64,000 nucleotides of DNA from Strigops habroptila (Eukaryota > Chordata > Aves > Psittaciformes > Psittacidae). Numbering within the stretch: the first letter of the stretch is position 1; every line of letters starts with the position of its first letter. The notes beneath the pieces are model-generated. The model did no database searches. It was not told the origin of the DNA and was given only the letters and a program-made list of their open reading frames with translations. The position numbers and the translations under genes were made by a program. Below, piece after piece: positions 24,701 through 34,631 of this stretch. Where the stretch lies: assembly GCF_004027225.2 (NCBI RefSeq), contig NC_044282.2:67443787-67507786 (forward strand). The letters are read 5' to 3'.

Positions 24701-27700
24701 TCCCACCTGCAACTCCTGACCGTGTTTTTGGCAAGGCACTTATCGCCACCTCCTGGTTGATGTGCTATCCGATAGCTGGAGTTGAAGCCTTATAGTACAC
24801 CAGTTATTTTTATCTATCTCTAGAGTAAAAAAGCCAAGGACTTGAATTCAAAAGGAAGCCTTTTTATTTTAAAAAGACCCTTCCTTAACCTCCCGTGCTT
24901 GATCTGCAGACCACAGAGAAGGAAGAACAGGTTTTGCCTGGCCACTGCTTTCCAGTTGAGCACTTTTGCTCTCTGTAAGACACTGCCTGCTCTGCCGAGG
25001 CCATCCACAGTGATTCAACAGCCAGCCTTGTGTGTGTGGGGAAGGAGACATCACACCGCTGTTCCCCTGGTGCATGCTGACCCCGTCATGCTTATTGTGG
25101 AAAAGAAGCCTTGGGATAGATAAGAGTGCAGGGGGGAAAGTTTTTGGTTTTGAATAACTAAACAAATACAGTGCAGCTTCACACATCATAATAAAACATG
25201 TCTGGCTTTTAATTACCCTTGAAATACAGGGATGCTGAATCATAGAATCACAGAATGGTTTGGGTTAGAAAGGACCTTAATATCATCTAGTTCCAACCCC
25301 TGTGCCATGGACAGGGATGCCTCACGCTGTTTCAGAGCTGCTTCTTTCACCCACCAATTTTGTTTACCAGACAACCATGCTGGAGCAAGCGATTAAAAAC
25401 ACACAGGAGAGTTACGACGATGAAATTCAGCTTTACAACGAGCAGATTGAAAACCTCAGGAAGGGGATAGAAGAGGCAGAGAGAACCTTGGAGAAGTACA
25501 CGACCGACTGCCGCCAGCTGGTGATCTACCAGCAGTCCCTGGAGAATGAGCTGGAGCGGTACAAACGCATCATTGAGAACGAGGAGAGCCGGTAAGGCTG
25601 ATTTCTGGACTCTCCAAAGGGGCCAGTGCTCTCTTTTATCTCCTTTGAGAAAATGTTTAAGGGCATCTGATTTACTCACAGCTATGGCCATTTCACGCCT
25701 TTTACTGATACATATTCAGGGTTGGGAATTTAAATAGACGTAAAATCTGGTCAAGCCTCTGCCAAGGAAAGGGTCAGAGCCATTTTGAGCTGCTGCTTGC
25801 TACACAGTCTCCTTTCCATATGCTGTCCTGACATCAGTGTACAGAGGTCAGGAGCATACAAAAGCGATCTGAACACATTCTCCACTGCCCAGGTGTTGGT
25901 GAAGCTTGCTGGGGTGTTACAGGCAGGTTGGTTTTGTGAGGCTCAGACAAGGCAAATGTCCTGTAAAGCAAAGCACTCTTCACAGCAAACCCATTCTTCA
26001 GGCAGGGGTGAAAAAGGGTGAAATTGGCAGGGATTTGGGTTGTGTTTAAACCTGAGGAGGAGCACTGGCTCCCTCTAATGTCAACCATCAGCCTCACATG
26101 AGAAAAGGAGTAAAAGGAGCTGGGCTTTCACCGCTGCCTGCACAGACAGCAGGACCAGAGCTCTCACAGCCAAACCGCTGTGCTGGGTTGTCCACAAGAT
26201 GCAGGGGAAGGACACTCACTAATAGCCAACCTCACATGTGGGGAACAGATATTTCATCAATTTTCAGCATGTCATTTTGGATACTGCATTCTGGTTAGGA
26301 GTATCTGATCAGGGTAACTTTCAGAGCCAAAAATCAAAATGTGCATTTCTTGCATATTTACACCAGGCCAAAATGTTCTGTCACATTCTGGCAGAGCAGA
26401 CTGGAAAGGCCACAGATACAGTAACTGGTTTGCATATAGGCCAGCCTCTCAGTTTTAATTTTTAACCCTTAATACCACTGACTCCTCAATATTTTCCAAG
26501 GAAGACTGCTCGGTTTTCGTCTTGCCCTTCTGAAGTCAGGCAGTTGCAGGTAACTTTGTAATGGCTACCAAATTTCATTTCTTATCAGCCAGCAGGTACA
26601 GCTCTTGCTGACCTCTGGTAAATGTGGATTGACTGTTTGCCCATCCAAAATCTTCCCATCCTTTCAAAGTGCTGTGCTAAATTACAAACCTGTTGCTATG
26701 GGTTTTAATTACTGGTGTACTTTACCTACTGGAGCATCCCACATCTCCTGCTGGTGGAAACCAGCCTGACTCCCGTGAAGGTGCTGTGGCTGTGTTGAAT
26801 TCTCCCAGACAAGAAGCAGTCTCCTCTCATTCTCTTTGACTCCTCACCACGGAGAAATACATTTCTTTAACCTCCATGCTTCATTTTGCACGATTTCACT
26901 TGCTCTTGACGGAAATGAGGGGAGAGATCTGACTGATGCGCGTCTTCTCCGGCAGGTTAAACTCTGCTATAGCAGGAACGCCAGTCACACTCTTCACGCA
27001 GATCTATAGACCTGTCCAGCCTCAAGCTTCGAGGGGAAGAGGTAAACCTGTGACATGTCTTCCTGTGTCTGTCAAGAGCAGTATCATTGTATTTTAAGGT
27101 GTTTTTCCATTTGTCTTCCATACCAACACCAGCTGTGACAGCCTGACTCCAGGCTTGCTAAGTAAATGCAGTGATTTCAGCTTACCTCAGCTGGCTTTGG
27201 GACAAGCTGTCATAGGCCAAAACCACAAGCAAAAGAGTTTCTTTGCTAATTTCTGCAATCTACTTCTTAGGTCAATCAATAGAGCACAGTCAAAAGGCAC
27301 CTGAAACTATGGCAAGAGCTGGGGGTTTTGTGCTGACTTGTTGCAAGTCTTTGGTTCATACTTCAGTGAGGTTCCAAAAGTATCAGGGGGTGTTGAGTGC
27401 TGCGGGCAGGCAGAGGACACTCTTTTGGGCCTGTTTATGTCCCATTGCCTCGTTTCCTCTATGTTGTAGGTTTGCCTGTTAGACCTAGGATAACCTTATA
27501 AACGTGGTAACAAGGAAATGTCCAGGATTAAACTAGTGAGGCTGCTCTTAACAAAGGGGGAGTTGGTTTACAGAAATGTGCTGTGGGTGCTAACATACAT
27601 GATGATTTACTGTAGATTAAATCCAAGGCTCACTGCGGTTCTACTAATAACAAACTGCCCTGAGAATGGAGATAAACTGCCAAATGAGGGATTTTTTGGG

Positions 27701-29852
27701 AGTGCAGCTGTAATTTTTCTAACTGCTCTATGAACCGTAGCAGTTGTTTATGGAATGAGTCCATAATGCCTGAGGCCAAATCCTCAGCAGCTGTAAATAA
27801 CTGCAAAGTGCTGTTTTATACCCACTGAGGATATGGCCTGTCTCTGGCCACAGCTCTGCTTCCTACCTATGAGGTGAGCAGAGCGTTTCACCTGCATTAC
27901 TGTACCTGTGATACGGGACAGAGCAGCTGCCCTGGGGAAAGCATATTAATACCTGTCTGTCCCCATGTTCCTGTAATTCCCAGCAGCAGCCTCTGCCTCC
28001 TCTGCTCTAGCTGTTCATGCCATGGACATCAGTAGCCTGCCTGTGCTCTTGCTGAGCTGCCATGGGCTCTGTGGCTGCTGACAGTGCAGGAGACCAGAAC
28101 ACAGCCCATGGCAGGGGTTCCCTCTGCATGGGCCTAGAGCTCAACATGAGTGTTTGAATGATGCCCAAGTGTTGCTCCTCAGCACCGCTGGTGGGGTGGC
28201 TGCTCAGCTCTGTGCCCTCCCGACGCACCTCCCTGCATCTGCCCATCCCCAAAACTGCTGTGAGGGGAGGTGCCAGGCTCACTGTTAGCCCCCCTGGAAC
28301 ACAGAGGTGAGGTGCCCCCCTGCTGAGCCTCCAGAAGCACAGGAGTAGCTGGTGATGGCACTCACCTTCCCCATCAGGCCTGTACCACTCACCCAGCAAG
28401 CCTGCGTTCAGTGGGAAGGCTTTAAATAGGGCTTTTGGTTGTTTCTTTCCCATCCCTAAACCCTACCAGGAGTTGTAAAAGCCAGACAAGCTGTTTCCAC
28501 TTAGTCCTATTGCCAGGCCTTGTGTCAACTTTGCATACCTGGCTACAGTCTCAGCTTTAGGAGACAAGGTTCTTGCCTAGTGAACAGGGCCAAACCTTGC
28601 CCTGGGAGGAAGGTGCTGAGCCCGGCTGCAGCAGCAGGCGCTGAGGGCTCCTGATGAGCATTGATGAAGGCCTAATAGGGGAACCACACTCACTTCCCTG
28701 TCCTCACACTCTGTATGGCAGTGGTGACCTCAATGCAAAATGTCTACTTGGCCAAGGGGCCCACACAAAAGAAGAGGCTGTTTAATGCACTGGCGGAAGC
28801 TGTGCTCACACTTGCCACTGCATTCAGCTCTCCACCTGCAGCAGCGAGGGGCAGCTCCAGCATTTGCAGCGACTGTGTTCAGCACTGTTTGTTGTTTGCT
28901 CTGTTTTGGTTTTTCCCTAGATATCACCCAGGCCATGCAAGACATCACCAGTGTCAAGCCCAGACAAAAAGCTCTGACAAAGAAAATTGCCAGGAAAAAG
29001 GAGCTGATGTCTAAAGACATAACTGACGGTCTTTCACCTGAAAGAATATATGAAAGAACTCTGGAAGATTTTGACCAAGATCAGCTGGAGTTCAGGCACG
29101 AAGGCTCAGTCACATGTGAACCTGGGCAGGAAGGATTAGAACTTGAAGAACAAGAAATGGGACCAGAGGACGTACCTGATGGAGCCCAGATAAGTAAAGC
29201 CTTCAGTAAATTGTGTAACATTGTGAAAGAGAAAATAAGAGTCCACAAGAGAGCAGAGCCTAAACCTGGGCGTTATGTGCTGGTAACAGAGGAGGAACGC
29301 TATGAAGAACCTTGCGTCTTGGCCCCCCCCATCCCACCGGAGGGAGAGATCATAGTTTCCAACAGCAATGGGAAGGTGATGAACGGTGGTATTGTGGAGC
29401 CCATTCCAGAGCTACCTGAACCTGCTGAACTAGCAGAAAAAGAGAAAGGGGATATCTGTGAAAGGAGGGAAGAGTTTGAAGTCGAAGATAAACAGAAAGA
29501 GGAAGAGAAAGAAGACATACTTCAATGGGGCAAAAGAACAAGAGGAAGAATTGAGCAGATCATGAAGTATTCGGACATCTCTGAGCCTGAGGCAGTTCCT
29601 TCCCCTGGTCCAATAAGCCCAACTGAGCCAGGAGTCCTTCGAGAGGCAGAATGTGACGGAGAAGATAAGCAGGGCCTTTTGTTCAGGGAATCAGGCTTGC
29701 CTGGCTCCATGAGCTACGAGAAAGTGGAGGTGGTGGAGTCCATCGAGAAGTTCTCAGATGACAGAATTCAGACGTATGAAGAAACAGCGATGATTGTGGA
29801 GACAATGATAGAGAAGACAAGCAAGAAGAAACCAGGTGACAAAGGCTCTTAA
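12402..29852 (+). CDS. BFSP1: Filensin (beaded filament structural protein 1), complete, 8 exons
   Basis: Filensin co-assembles with phakinin (BFSP2) into the beaded filaments of lens fibre cells and supports lens transparency. The coding join is 12402-12772, 18585-18645, 22209-22304, 23118-23210, 23822-23929, 25371-25591, 26956-27041 and 28921-29852. It totals 1968 nt, or 655 aa plus TAA, close to chicken (about 657) and human (665) filensin as I recall them. A short head (about residues 1-36) leads into a coiled-coil rod starting at [20 protein letters not shown], the intermediate-filament helix-initiation motif. The rod ends near residue 317 at [12 protein letters not shown], a diverged helix-termination motif. 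The long tail (318-655) is acidic and ends with the conserved [11 protein letters not shown]...[14 protein letters not shown] block. All junctions keep frame and match mammalian filensin as I recall it. One intron uses a GC donor. PCSK2 lies downstream in the opposite orientation. Identification is very secure, while the exact transcription start is not determined. Confidence 0.97.
15631..15688. repeat. 29-bp tandem duplication
   Basis: Two adjacent copies share ACCTTTTAAAGCTGCATTTA exactly (15638-15657 and 15667-15686). The few differences in the rest of the unit show that the duplication is not brand new. Confidence 0.85.
17269..17287. repeat. Poly(A) run, about 19 bases
   Basis: An uninterrupted A homopolymer within BFSP1 intron 1. 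There is no retrogene or target-site duplication evident next to it. Confidence 0.9.
18585..18645 (+). CDS. BFSP1: BFSP1 exon 2
   Basis: The acceptor TTTGCAG ends at 18584 and the donor GTAAGC starts at 18646. The 61-bp exon completes K124 and adds [20 protein letters not shown] (125-144), rod sequence that ends on a codon boundary. The ETLERLNK end matches the equivalent mammalian filensin exon. Confidence 0.95.
18646..22208 (+). other. BFSP1: BFSP1 intron 2 (3.6 kb)
   Basis: A GT-AG phase-0 intron. It carries the GGT/GAT trinucleotide repeat at 19620-19697. Nothing else is recognised. Confidence 0.85.
19620..19697. repeat. Compound (GGT)n-(GAT)n microsatellite
   Basis: About seven GGT units run into about seven GAT units, followed by imperfect GAT/GGT copies. 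It lies in BFSP1 intron 2. Confidence 0.93.
22209..22304 (+). CDS. BFSP1: BFSP1 exon 3
   Basis: The acceptor CATTGCAG ends at 22208 and the donor GTAAAT starts at 22305. The exon has 32 codons (145-176), starting [20 protein letters not shown] and ending ATKDRYKK. This is the most conserved rod stretch of filensin and is nearly identical to the mammalian sequence as I recall it. Confidence 0.97.
22305..23117 (+). other. BFSP1: BFSP1 intron 3 (0.8 kb)
   Basis: A phase-0 intron from GTAAAT to ACACAG. No repeat or open frame of interest. Confidence 0.85.
23118..23210 (+). CDS. BFSP1: BFSP1 exon 4, with GC donor
   Basis: The acceptor AACACAG ends at 23117. The exon has 31 codons (177-207), from [19 protein letters not shown] to AGICE. 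The following donor reads GAG|GCAAGT, a GC-type 5' splice site with otherwise perfect consensus. The GT six bases upstream of the intron start would make an 88-bp exon and break the frame. The GC site restores the family sequence ...E|EKL across the junction. Confidence 0.93.
23211..23821 (+). other. BFSP1: BFSP1 intron 4 (0.6 kb), GC-AG type
   Basis: The intron starts GCAAGT and ends CCAACCAG. It is the only intron in the window with a GC donor. The flanking exon ends GAG, giving the strong AG|GCAAGT pairing typical of GC-AG introns. Confidence 0.9.
23822..23929 (+). CDS. BFSP1: BFSP1 exon 5
   Basis: The acceptor CCAACCAG ends at 23821 and the donor GTACTG starts at 23930. The exon has 36 codons (208-243), from [20 protein letters not shown] to YKLQTE. 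The heptad-like spacing of Leu/Ile continues the rod. Confidence 0.95.
23930..25370 (+). other. BFSP1: BFSP1 intron 5 (1.4 kb)
   Basis: A phase-0 GT-AG intron that carries a CR1 fragment (25238-25322) near its 3' end. Confidence 0.85.
25238..25322 (-). mobile_element. Short CR1 LINE 3' fragment close to a splice acceptor
   Basis: The + strand reads ATCATAGAATCACAGAATGG then TTTGGGTTAGAAAGGACCTT and CATGGACAGGGATGC. It is about 85 bp of the CR1 3' end, in antisense to BFSP1. It ends 48 bases before exon 6. Confidence 0.92.
25371..25591 (+). CDS. BFSP1: BFSP1 exon 6 (end of coil 2)
   Basis: The acceptor TGTTTACCAG ends at 25370 and the donor GTAAGG starts at 25592. The exon holds 73 codons plus two bases (244-317). 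It includes [20 protein letters not shown] and the rod end [12 protein letters not shown], a filensin version of the intermediate-filament YRKLLEGEE motif. The intron just upstream carries a CR1 fragment (25238-25322) that stops 48 bp before the exon. Confidence 0.97.
25592..26955 (+). other. BFSP1: BFSP1 intron 6 (1.4 kb)
   Basis: A phase-2 intron from GTAAGG to CCGGCAG. Nothing further recognised. Confidence 0.85.
26956..27041 (+). CDS. BFSP1: BFSP1 exon 7 (start of tail)
   Basis: The acceptor CTCCGGCAG ends at 26955 and the donor GTAAAC starts at 27042. The exon completes R317 and adds 28 residues (318-345), [20 protein letters not shown] onward, plus the first base of D346. The mammalian counterpart begins LTSAFIETPIPLFTQ, which supports the call. 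Confidence 0.94.
27042..28920 (+). other. BFSP1: BFSP1 intron 7 (1.9 kb)
   Basis: A phase-1 intron from GTAAAC to TTTCCCTAG. The 148-codon open frame on the - strand (28007-28453) shows no family resemblance and is taken as chance. Confidence 0.85.
28921..29852 (+). CDS. BFSP1: BFSP1 exon 8 (tail, stop TAA)
   Basis: The acceptor TTTTCCCTAG ends at 28920. The exon codes for residues 346-655, starting [19 protein letters not shown]. Visible parts are a basic stretch ([12 protein letters not shown]), [15 protein letters not shown] at 429-443 (the caspase/myristoylation site in mammals), a Pro/Glu-rich region at 476-545, and the conserved C-terminal block at 606-640. The same frame is open upstream into the intron to 28740, but that part is not exon: it has no homology and lies before a good acceptor. 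Confidence 0.97.
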
Positions 29853-30265
29853 GTGACAGACCCCCCCTTGATAGTCAACTTGTCTGGTATAGTTATCAAA
29901 TGACTGTTTTTTTTCCTGACCGAATGATACAGTAGTGAGATTTTTTGCTGTTTGGTATGGAACAGGTTGATACCTTGATGGCAATTCTGTCTGACATAGG
30001 CTCACTTTTGGTGCAATGACCATTAGAGTGCTCCAGGGCAACAGGTAATAGGCACATCCTATGCGACTGATTTTCATGATTAGGACACATTGAAAGTAAT
30101 TATTATTATTATTACATTGCTGCCTGGCTGTCCACAGGATCCGGGACAAATCTGCATATTCCTCTGCTGCTCTTATAGCTGCCGTATGATTCCCCATCTC
30201 TGAGAGCTGCAAATGTTAACTTGTGACATCTGGTTCATTTAATAAAAGTTTTGCCTTCTACCAAA
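29853..30265 (+). other. BFSP1: BFSP1 3' UTR
   Basis: Non-coding sequence runs from the TAA to just past the AATAAA at 30241. It contains a short (ATT)n run at about 30098-30113. The end point is an estimate of 15-25 bases past the signal. Confidence 0.75.
30241..30246 (+). terminator. BFSP1: BFSP1 poly(A) signal AATAAA
   Basis: A canonical AATAAA lies 389 bases after the stop codon. It is followed about 35 bases later by a GT-rich element (TGTGGGTTTGTGTTG, about 30276-30290), the expected downstream element. Confidence 0.8.
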
Positions 30266-32884
30266 GGTACCCACTGTGGGTTTGTGTTGCCTTTACCACT
30301 GACTAACCATCCCCACTATAAACGGTAACTGACTGGGTGTGCAGGAGTTCTTCCAGGGGAAGGGCTGGATACCTCTTAAATCACATACTCCAAATCTCTC
30401 TCATTTACACTTAAATAGAGATGAGCTTGGCAGACCTTTCTTTTCAGATCTAAACATAAACTCCTTATCTTTGAAATAATCTTACTGCATATCTTCTCAG
30501 AATAAAACTTGAAATTCCACCAAAAAGTGAGGGTTAACCCTTATAAAAGATACTAAAGCCATTATTTGTCCTTCATCAGCACAACTGAGGTATTTATGAA
30601 TGCCAGCAGGCTTTTGAGCAGACTGCAGCCAACTCAACCACCTGTGTGTTTTGGTATTTTCTTGTTAAGTATTTCCTCGAGCTGTAGCATTTTATAGTTT
30701 AATAAATAATACTGCCACAGGATCCTGTTGCAGCCCCATGGAGCTCATCAGGGTTGCTGGAACCAGCAGTGCCTTCCCACATCCCTGGGGAAGCAAAAAG
30801 CAACGCTTCTCCACTGGCTCCTTGCAGCTTCCAGACACCTTCACCTCAGAGAAGTTAAAAAAAAAGGAAAAGAAATCCTTGACTTGTGTAACTACTGAGC
30901 ACTGTTGAAAGTGGTGATGCTGCATTTGGGCCTTGGCTTGACTTCAGGTACACAAATATTCCCCCTGAAGCGAGGTACAGGCTGAAGTGCTTTAGTAGGT
31001 TCTTTCTCCCATCCCAGTTCTCAAAGTTTTTGTTTCAGCCTTTTCCTTCCAGCTGATTACTCCCATCAGCTGTGAAAGAAGGGGCTAAATGCAGTTTGAG
31101 CTCATGAGCTTCTGGATTGCCTTCTCATGTCTCCCAAGACTTTCTTTCAATACTGTGGTTGGTTTTTCCAATAGTGAGTTCCAATGCAGGTGTAGCATCC
31201 ATACAGTGACTATTATGTCTGCTTAAAGCAGCACCTTCTCTGAAACAGGGGACCCACATAGTCACATTTTTATTTAGGTTTTTTGCTGATGCTGTTCTAT
31301 TTAAATGCTGTGGGAGTTGACATCAGACATGGCTGTGCTGCTTTTCAGTTTAATTTATTAACAGCGTAAATAACCACAGAGAAGGAATTTATAAACCCAT
31401 ATGCAGGCTGCAATCTGTGAGCTGCTCAGAACTGCTGGTGAAAGCAGGTTTTGACTACTGCAAGGGGAAAAAAAGCCAACTGCAGCAAGCAGAAAGCTGT
31501 GTAATAGCACTGTCACAAATCAAGGTGTAAACAGATTGAAGTGGTACCTAGACAGAAGTGGGTATATCCCCCACATCTGATTTCACTGCAACACAAAAGA
31601 AAATGGTCAGCATACCAAGAAGATGTAGTCAATGGCAAGGAAGCAATATTTCGGGAGACCCTGGGTTCGGTGTCTAATGTGTGACTAGCCCCTGCCACCT
31701 TCATCTGGTTTGAGCTGTGGCTCTTTGCTGCTGACCTAGAAATGGGTTTCTGAGGCTTGTCAACCTTGTTCAACATCTGTGCAGTATAAAAACTGCTCTT
31801 AAAGTGGGTTTGATGGCACGTTAGTGAAGAAATCACATACTGCATCACATAGGCAGCAACCTGAGGTGCAAAGCTTGAACCAAGTTGGTGCTGAGCTGCA
31901 CCACAGACACCAACATCATCATAAGTCAAGGCGCATGAAGAACTAAGGCCTGAATTCTGCTACAGTCACTGACCTGCTTTCCACAAACACAGCCAGTGCC
32001 CAGTAAAGCTGCAGATGATGGCCGCCTTTCTGTGAATTTGTATGAAAACTATACAGAAACCCACTAGTATTGTTCATAAGGACGGCGCTGTAAGGTACGG
32101 TAAATACGATTTATGGGCTAACCTCTGCTTTAAACACAGAGTATCAAATGCACATTATCAATGAGGTGTTTTTAAATGCTAATGCTGAAGTGTTGTGATT
32201 ATTTGTGAGCACCTATTCAGCAGAGCCTGGAATGAGCCCTGGGTTACTACAAGCATATTCTCTCCCCTGTGGCAATCAGAACTAGATTGGGAGGTTCCCT
32301 GCCATCTCCTACTGATGCAGACGCAGTAAGAAATGACAAAATTGAATGTACCCTGTGCTGTGGGAGCATGCGAGCTAAAAAGTACCCACAAGTGTGGGGG
32401 GGAAGTAGGGAGGAAGAGTGACACGGGGTTTTGTGGATCAAAGTGCTCCAAACAGCAGAGAAAACAAAACTGCTGTGGCATTTCCAGAGCTGCCCTCGGA
32501 GCCGGTGGGTTTGACCCATGGAAGTAATGCCCAAGGCTCTTCTTAGCCTGCGGCTTCAATCTTCTGTGTCCCACCGTATCACAGTTAACATAATGCTTGT
32601 TACTGTCCATCTGTTGCTAGCAACTCTTTTGGAGGATTGTGTTTATTTTCTCAGTATCCAGCATACACAGGATACAAATTCCTTTATCCGTGTAAAAAGC
32701 AGAGGAGTAGGAAGTCATCCCTCTTTCAGCAGCGTGTTTCCTCCCGTGCGCCTTCGGACAGGCAATGATGATAGGACCTGCCAGTTTACAACAGCTCTTT
32801 ATTTTACTCATATTATAAAACATCATCACAGGGCTTTAGTTAAACAGTGTTCACCTGTTTCAAATCATGAGCTTCATTTTCCCC

Positions 32885-32916
32885 TTTATTATAAATACTA
32901 ACAAATTAACTTTATT
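32885..32916 (-). terminator. PCSK2: Candidate distal PCSK2 poly(A) signals (two AATAAA)
   Basis: There are two AATAAA in the - orientation, at 32885-32890 and 32911-32916, about 2.8 kb past the stop codon. They could end a long mRNA form. The AT-rich context weakens the call. Confidence 0.25.
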
Positions 32917-33339
32917 TTCCATCAGCAATACCATAAAAACTGAGTCTGACTGGACATATTTTTCAGTGATTCCCTGATGCAAAAATCCCAAAGAATTTGA
33001 AGTAGATGTCTATATTGTATATACACTTAGTTTTATATATACTTATGTCAAAACTCACCATTTCTGTATATCACTCATTATCGTGATCTTTCACATAATA
33101 AATTATGTCAGCATTATGAAAATATGAACAACCATCTAATTATTTTGCTGCTTTATAAGATATTTAATGATTGAACAGAGAACTGCAGAATTACATGAGT
33201 GCAATGGAAAGTCACATACATGTTCATTTAAGATTTCCACATAAGACTTTTCTTATTCCAGAACTTTTCCCACATATTAGAAGTCCTTCAAAAGCTTCCA
33301 GTTACCTCTTTCTTTGAACACATACACACAAAAAGCTAT

Positions 33340-33520
33340 GATGTGTGTGTATGTATTATACATTACATACCATATGTAATTCTATATATATTTATAAGCA
33401 AATATATGTAACATACTCTGAATATACATATTGTATGTAATATATATAGAGAGAGAGAGATACCACAGGTGCATTGTATGTATTTAGACATACAGGTGTA
33501 TGTATAAATATATATATGGT
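33340..33520. repeat. AT-rich low-complexity tract with short (TG)n and (GA)n
   Basis: Imperfect TATA/TGTA runs with GTGTGTGTATG near 33343 and a short GAGAGAGAGAGA near 33450. No unit is repeated cleanly over the whole length. Confidence 0.7.
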
Positions 33521-34625
33521 AAGTTTTTCCCTCTGATAAGTATATGCTGCTTTTTCTGAGATCTGGGTGCCTTCCACAGAAACCTACTGCTGTCAGTGTG
33601 ATCCATTCACTTCCAAAGACACGAGCAAACCTGTCCCCGAGCCATTTAACTTCAGTGTGTTTTGGCACATGCCTTGTGAACTCCAGTTTGTGCTTTAAAA
33701 TGGCCCCGTCCTGTCACCAAACTAAACACAGTTGGCACTATATAATGTACTTGAAGAAATAACCAAGGGCACTTCAAAACTAAAAACCACATGGGGCCTG
33801 ATTCTTCTCTGACTCCTGTTTTATCCCAGTGTATCTATCTCGACTGTCCAAAGGGACTGCTGCATGCCACGAGGAACCTGTGAGTAGTGCGGGGCTGCTT
33901 GTCTTAGGTTTAGAGTGTAATTCACATAGACTCTGAGTAGGTTGTTTATTTTGCCTTTGGATTTGTAAAGGAAAAAACAGGACTCTTATGGAAAGATAAA
34001 AGATGGATATTCAGTAGAAGTAACAGCATAAATTACATGTTTTTAAGTGAAACATGTCCACCATATAACCTTTGGGTTATGTTTTTAATTTGTTAGATAA
34101 ATATTTACTTACTGAATGTGTTTCTAGTACTATGCACCTGATCAACCAGGACAACTCGTATTAAAACATTTTAGATTAATACTCTGCATATTAAAAATAC
34201 ATAACAAAATTCTGAAACTAGTCACTGCTAAAAAGCAGATCTTGACTCCGGCAAAGACCTGAGGCACCTGCTTAAAATTAGCATTGGGGTAGGTCCACTG
34301 ATGTCCTTCACTCTGTGTGCCGAAATATTTGCAGAATCAAGACTCTTTATTATTCCAAGGTTAAATTTGGGATCTGGCACCTGAGAACATATAGTGGTTG
34401 CTAACATGAGTAATTCCCCCCTGAGGAGGATGTTACGTCTTGTGGTAATAGCCAGAGCAGACTCTGAGGGCAAGAGAAACTGCCTTTACTCATGTATGTA
34501 GAGTGAAGGTGGGACAAGTCTTCAAACTGCAAAAAGCAATGATTACCAACAAAGCTTCCCAAACACACTACATTTTATTTCCCAAGAAAGCCAACTTTGC
34601 ATTACACATTAATAACTTAGGCATA

Positions 34626-34631
34626 TTTATT
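34626..34631 (-). terminator. PCSK2: Candidate PCSK2 poly(A) signal (AATAAA)
   Basis: TTTATT on the + strand reads AATAAA on the - strand, about 1.1 kb beyond the PCSK2 stop. It lies in AT-rich sequence, so a chance match is possible. Confidence 0.4.

Larger units (their letters stand above)
30266..34625. other. Sequence between the two convergent 3' ends
   Basis: No coding exon seen. The right part (about 32800-34600) may belong to a long PCSK2 3' UTR. An AT/TA-rich low-complexity tract lies at 33340-33520. An old-repeat-like motif GGCCTGATTCTTCTCTGACT starts near 33795. Confidence 0.5.

Noticed and set aside
28007-28453. 148-codon open frame on the - strand in BFSP1 intron 7
   Set aside because: No recognisable domain. 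GC-rich intron sequence gives open frames by chance.
28740-28920. In-frame ATG and open frame upstream of BFSP1 exon 8
   Set aside because: It runs through a good TTTTCCCTAG acceptor, and the added residues have no resemblance to filensin, while exon 7 joins in frame at 28921.
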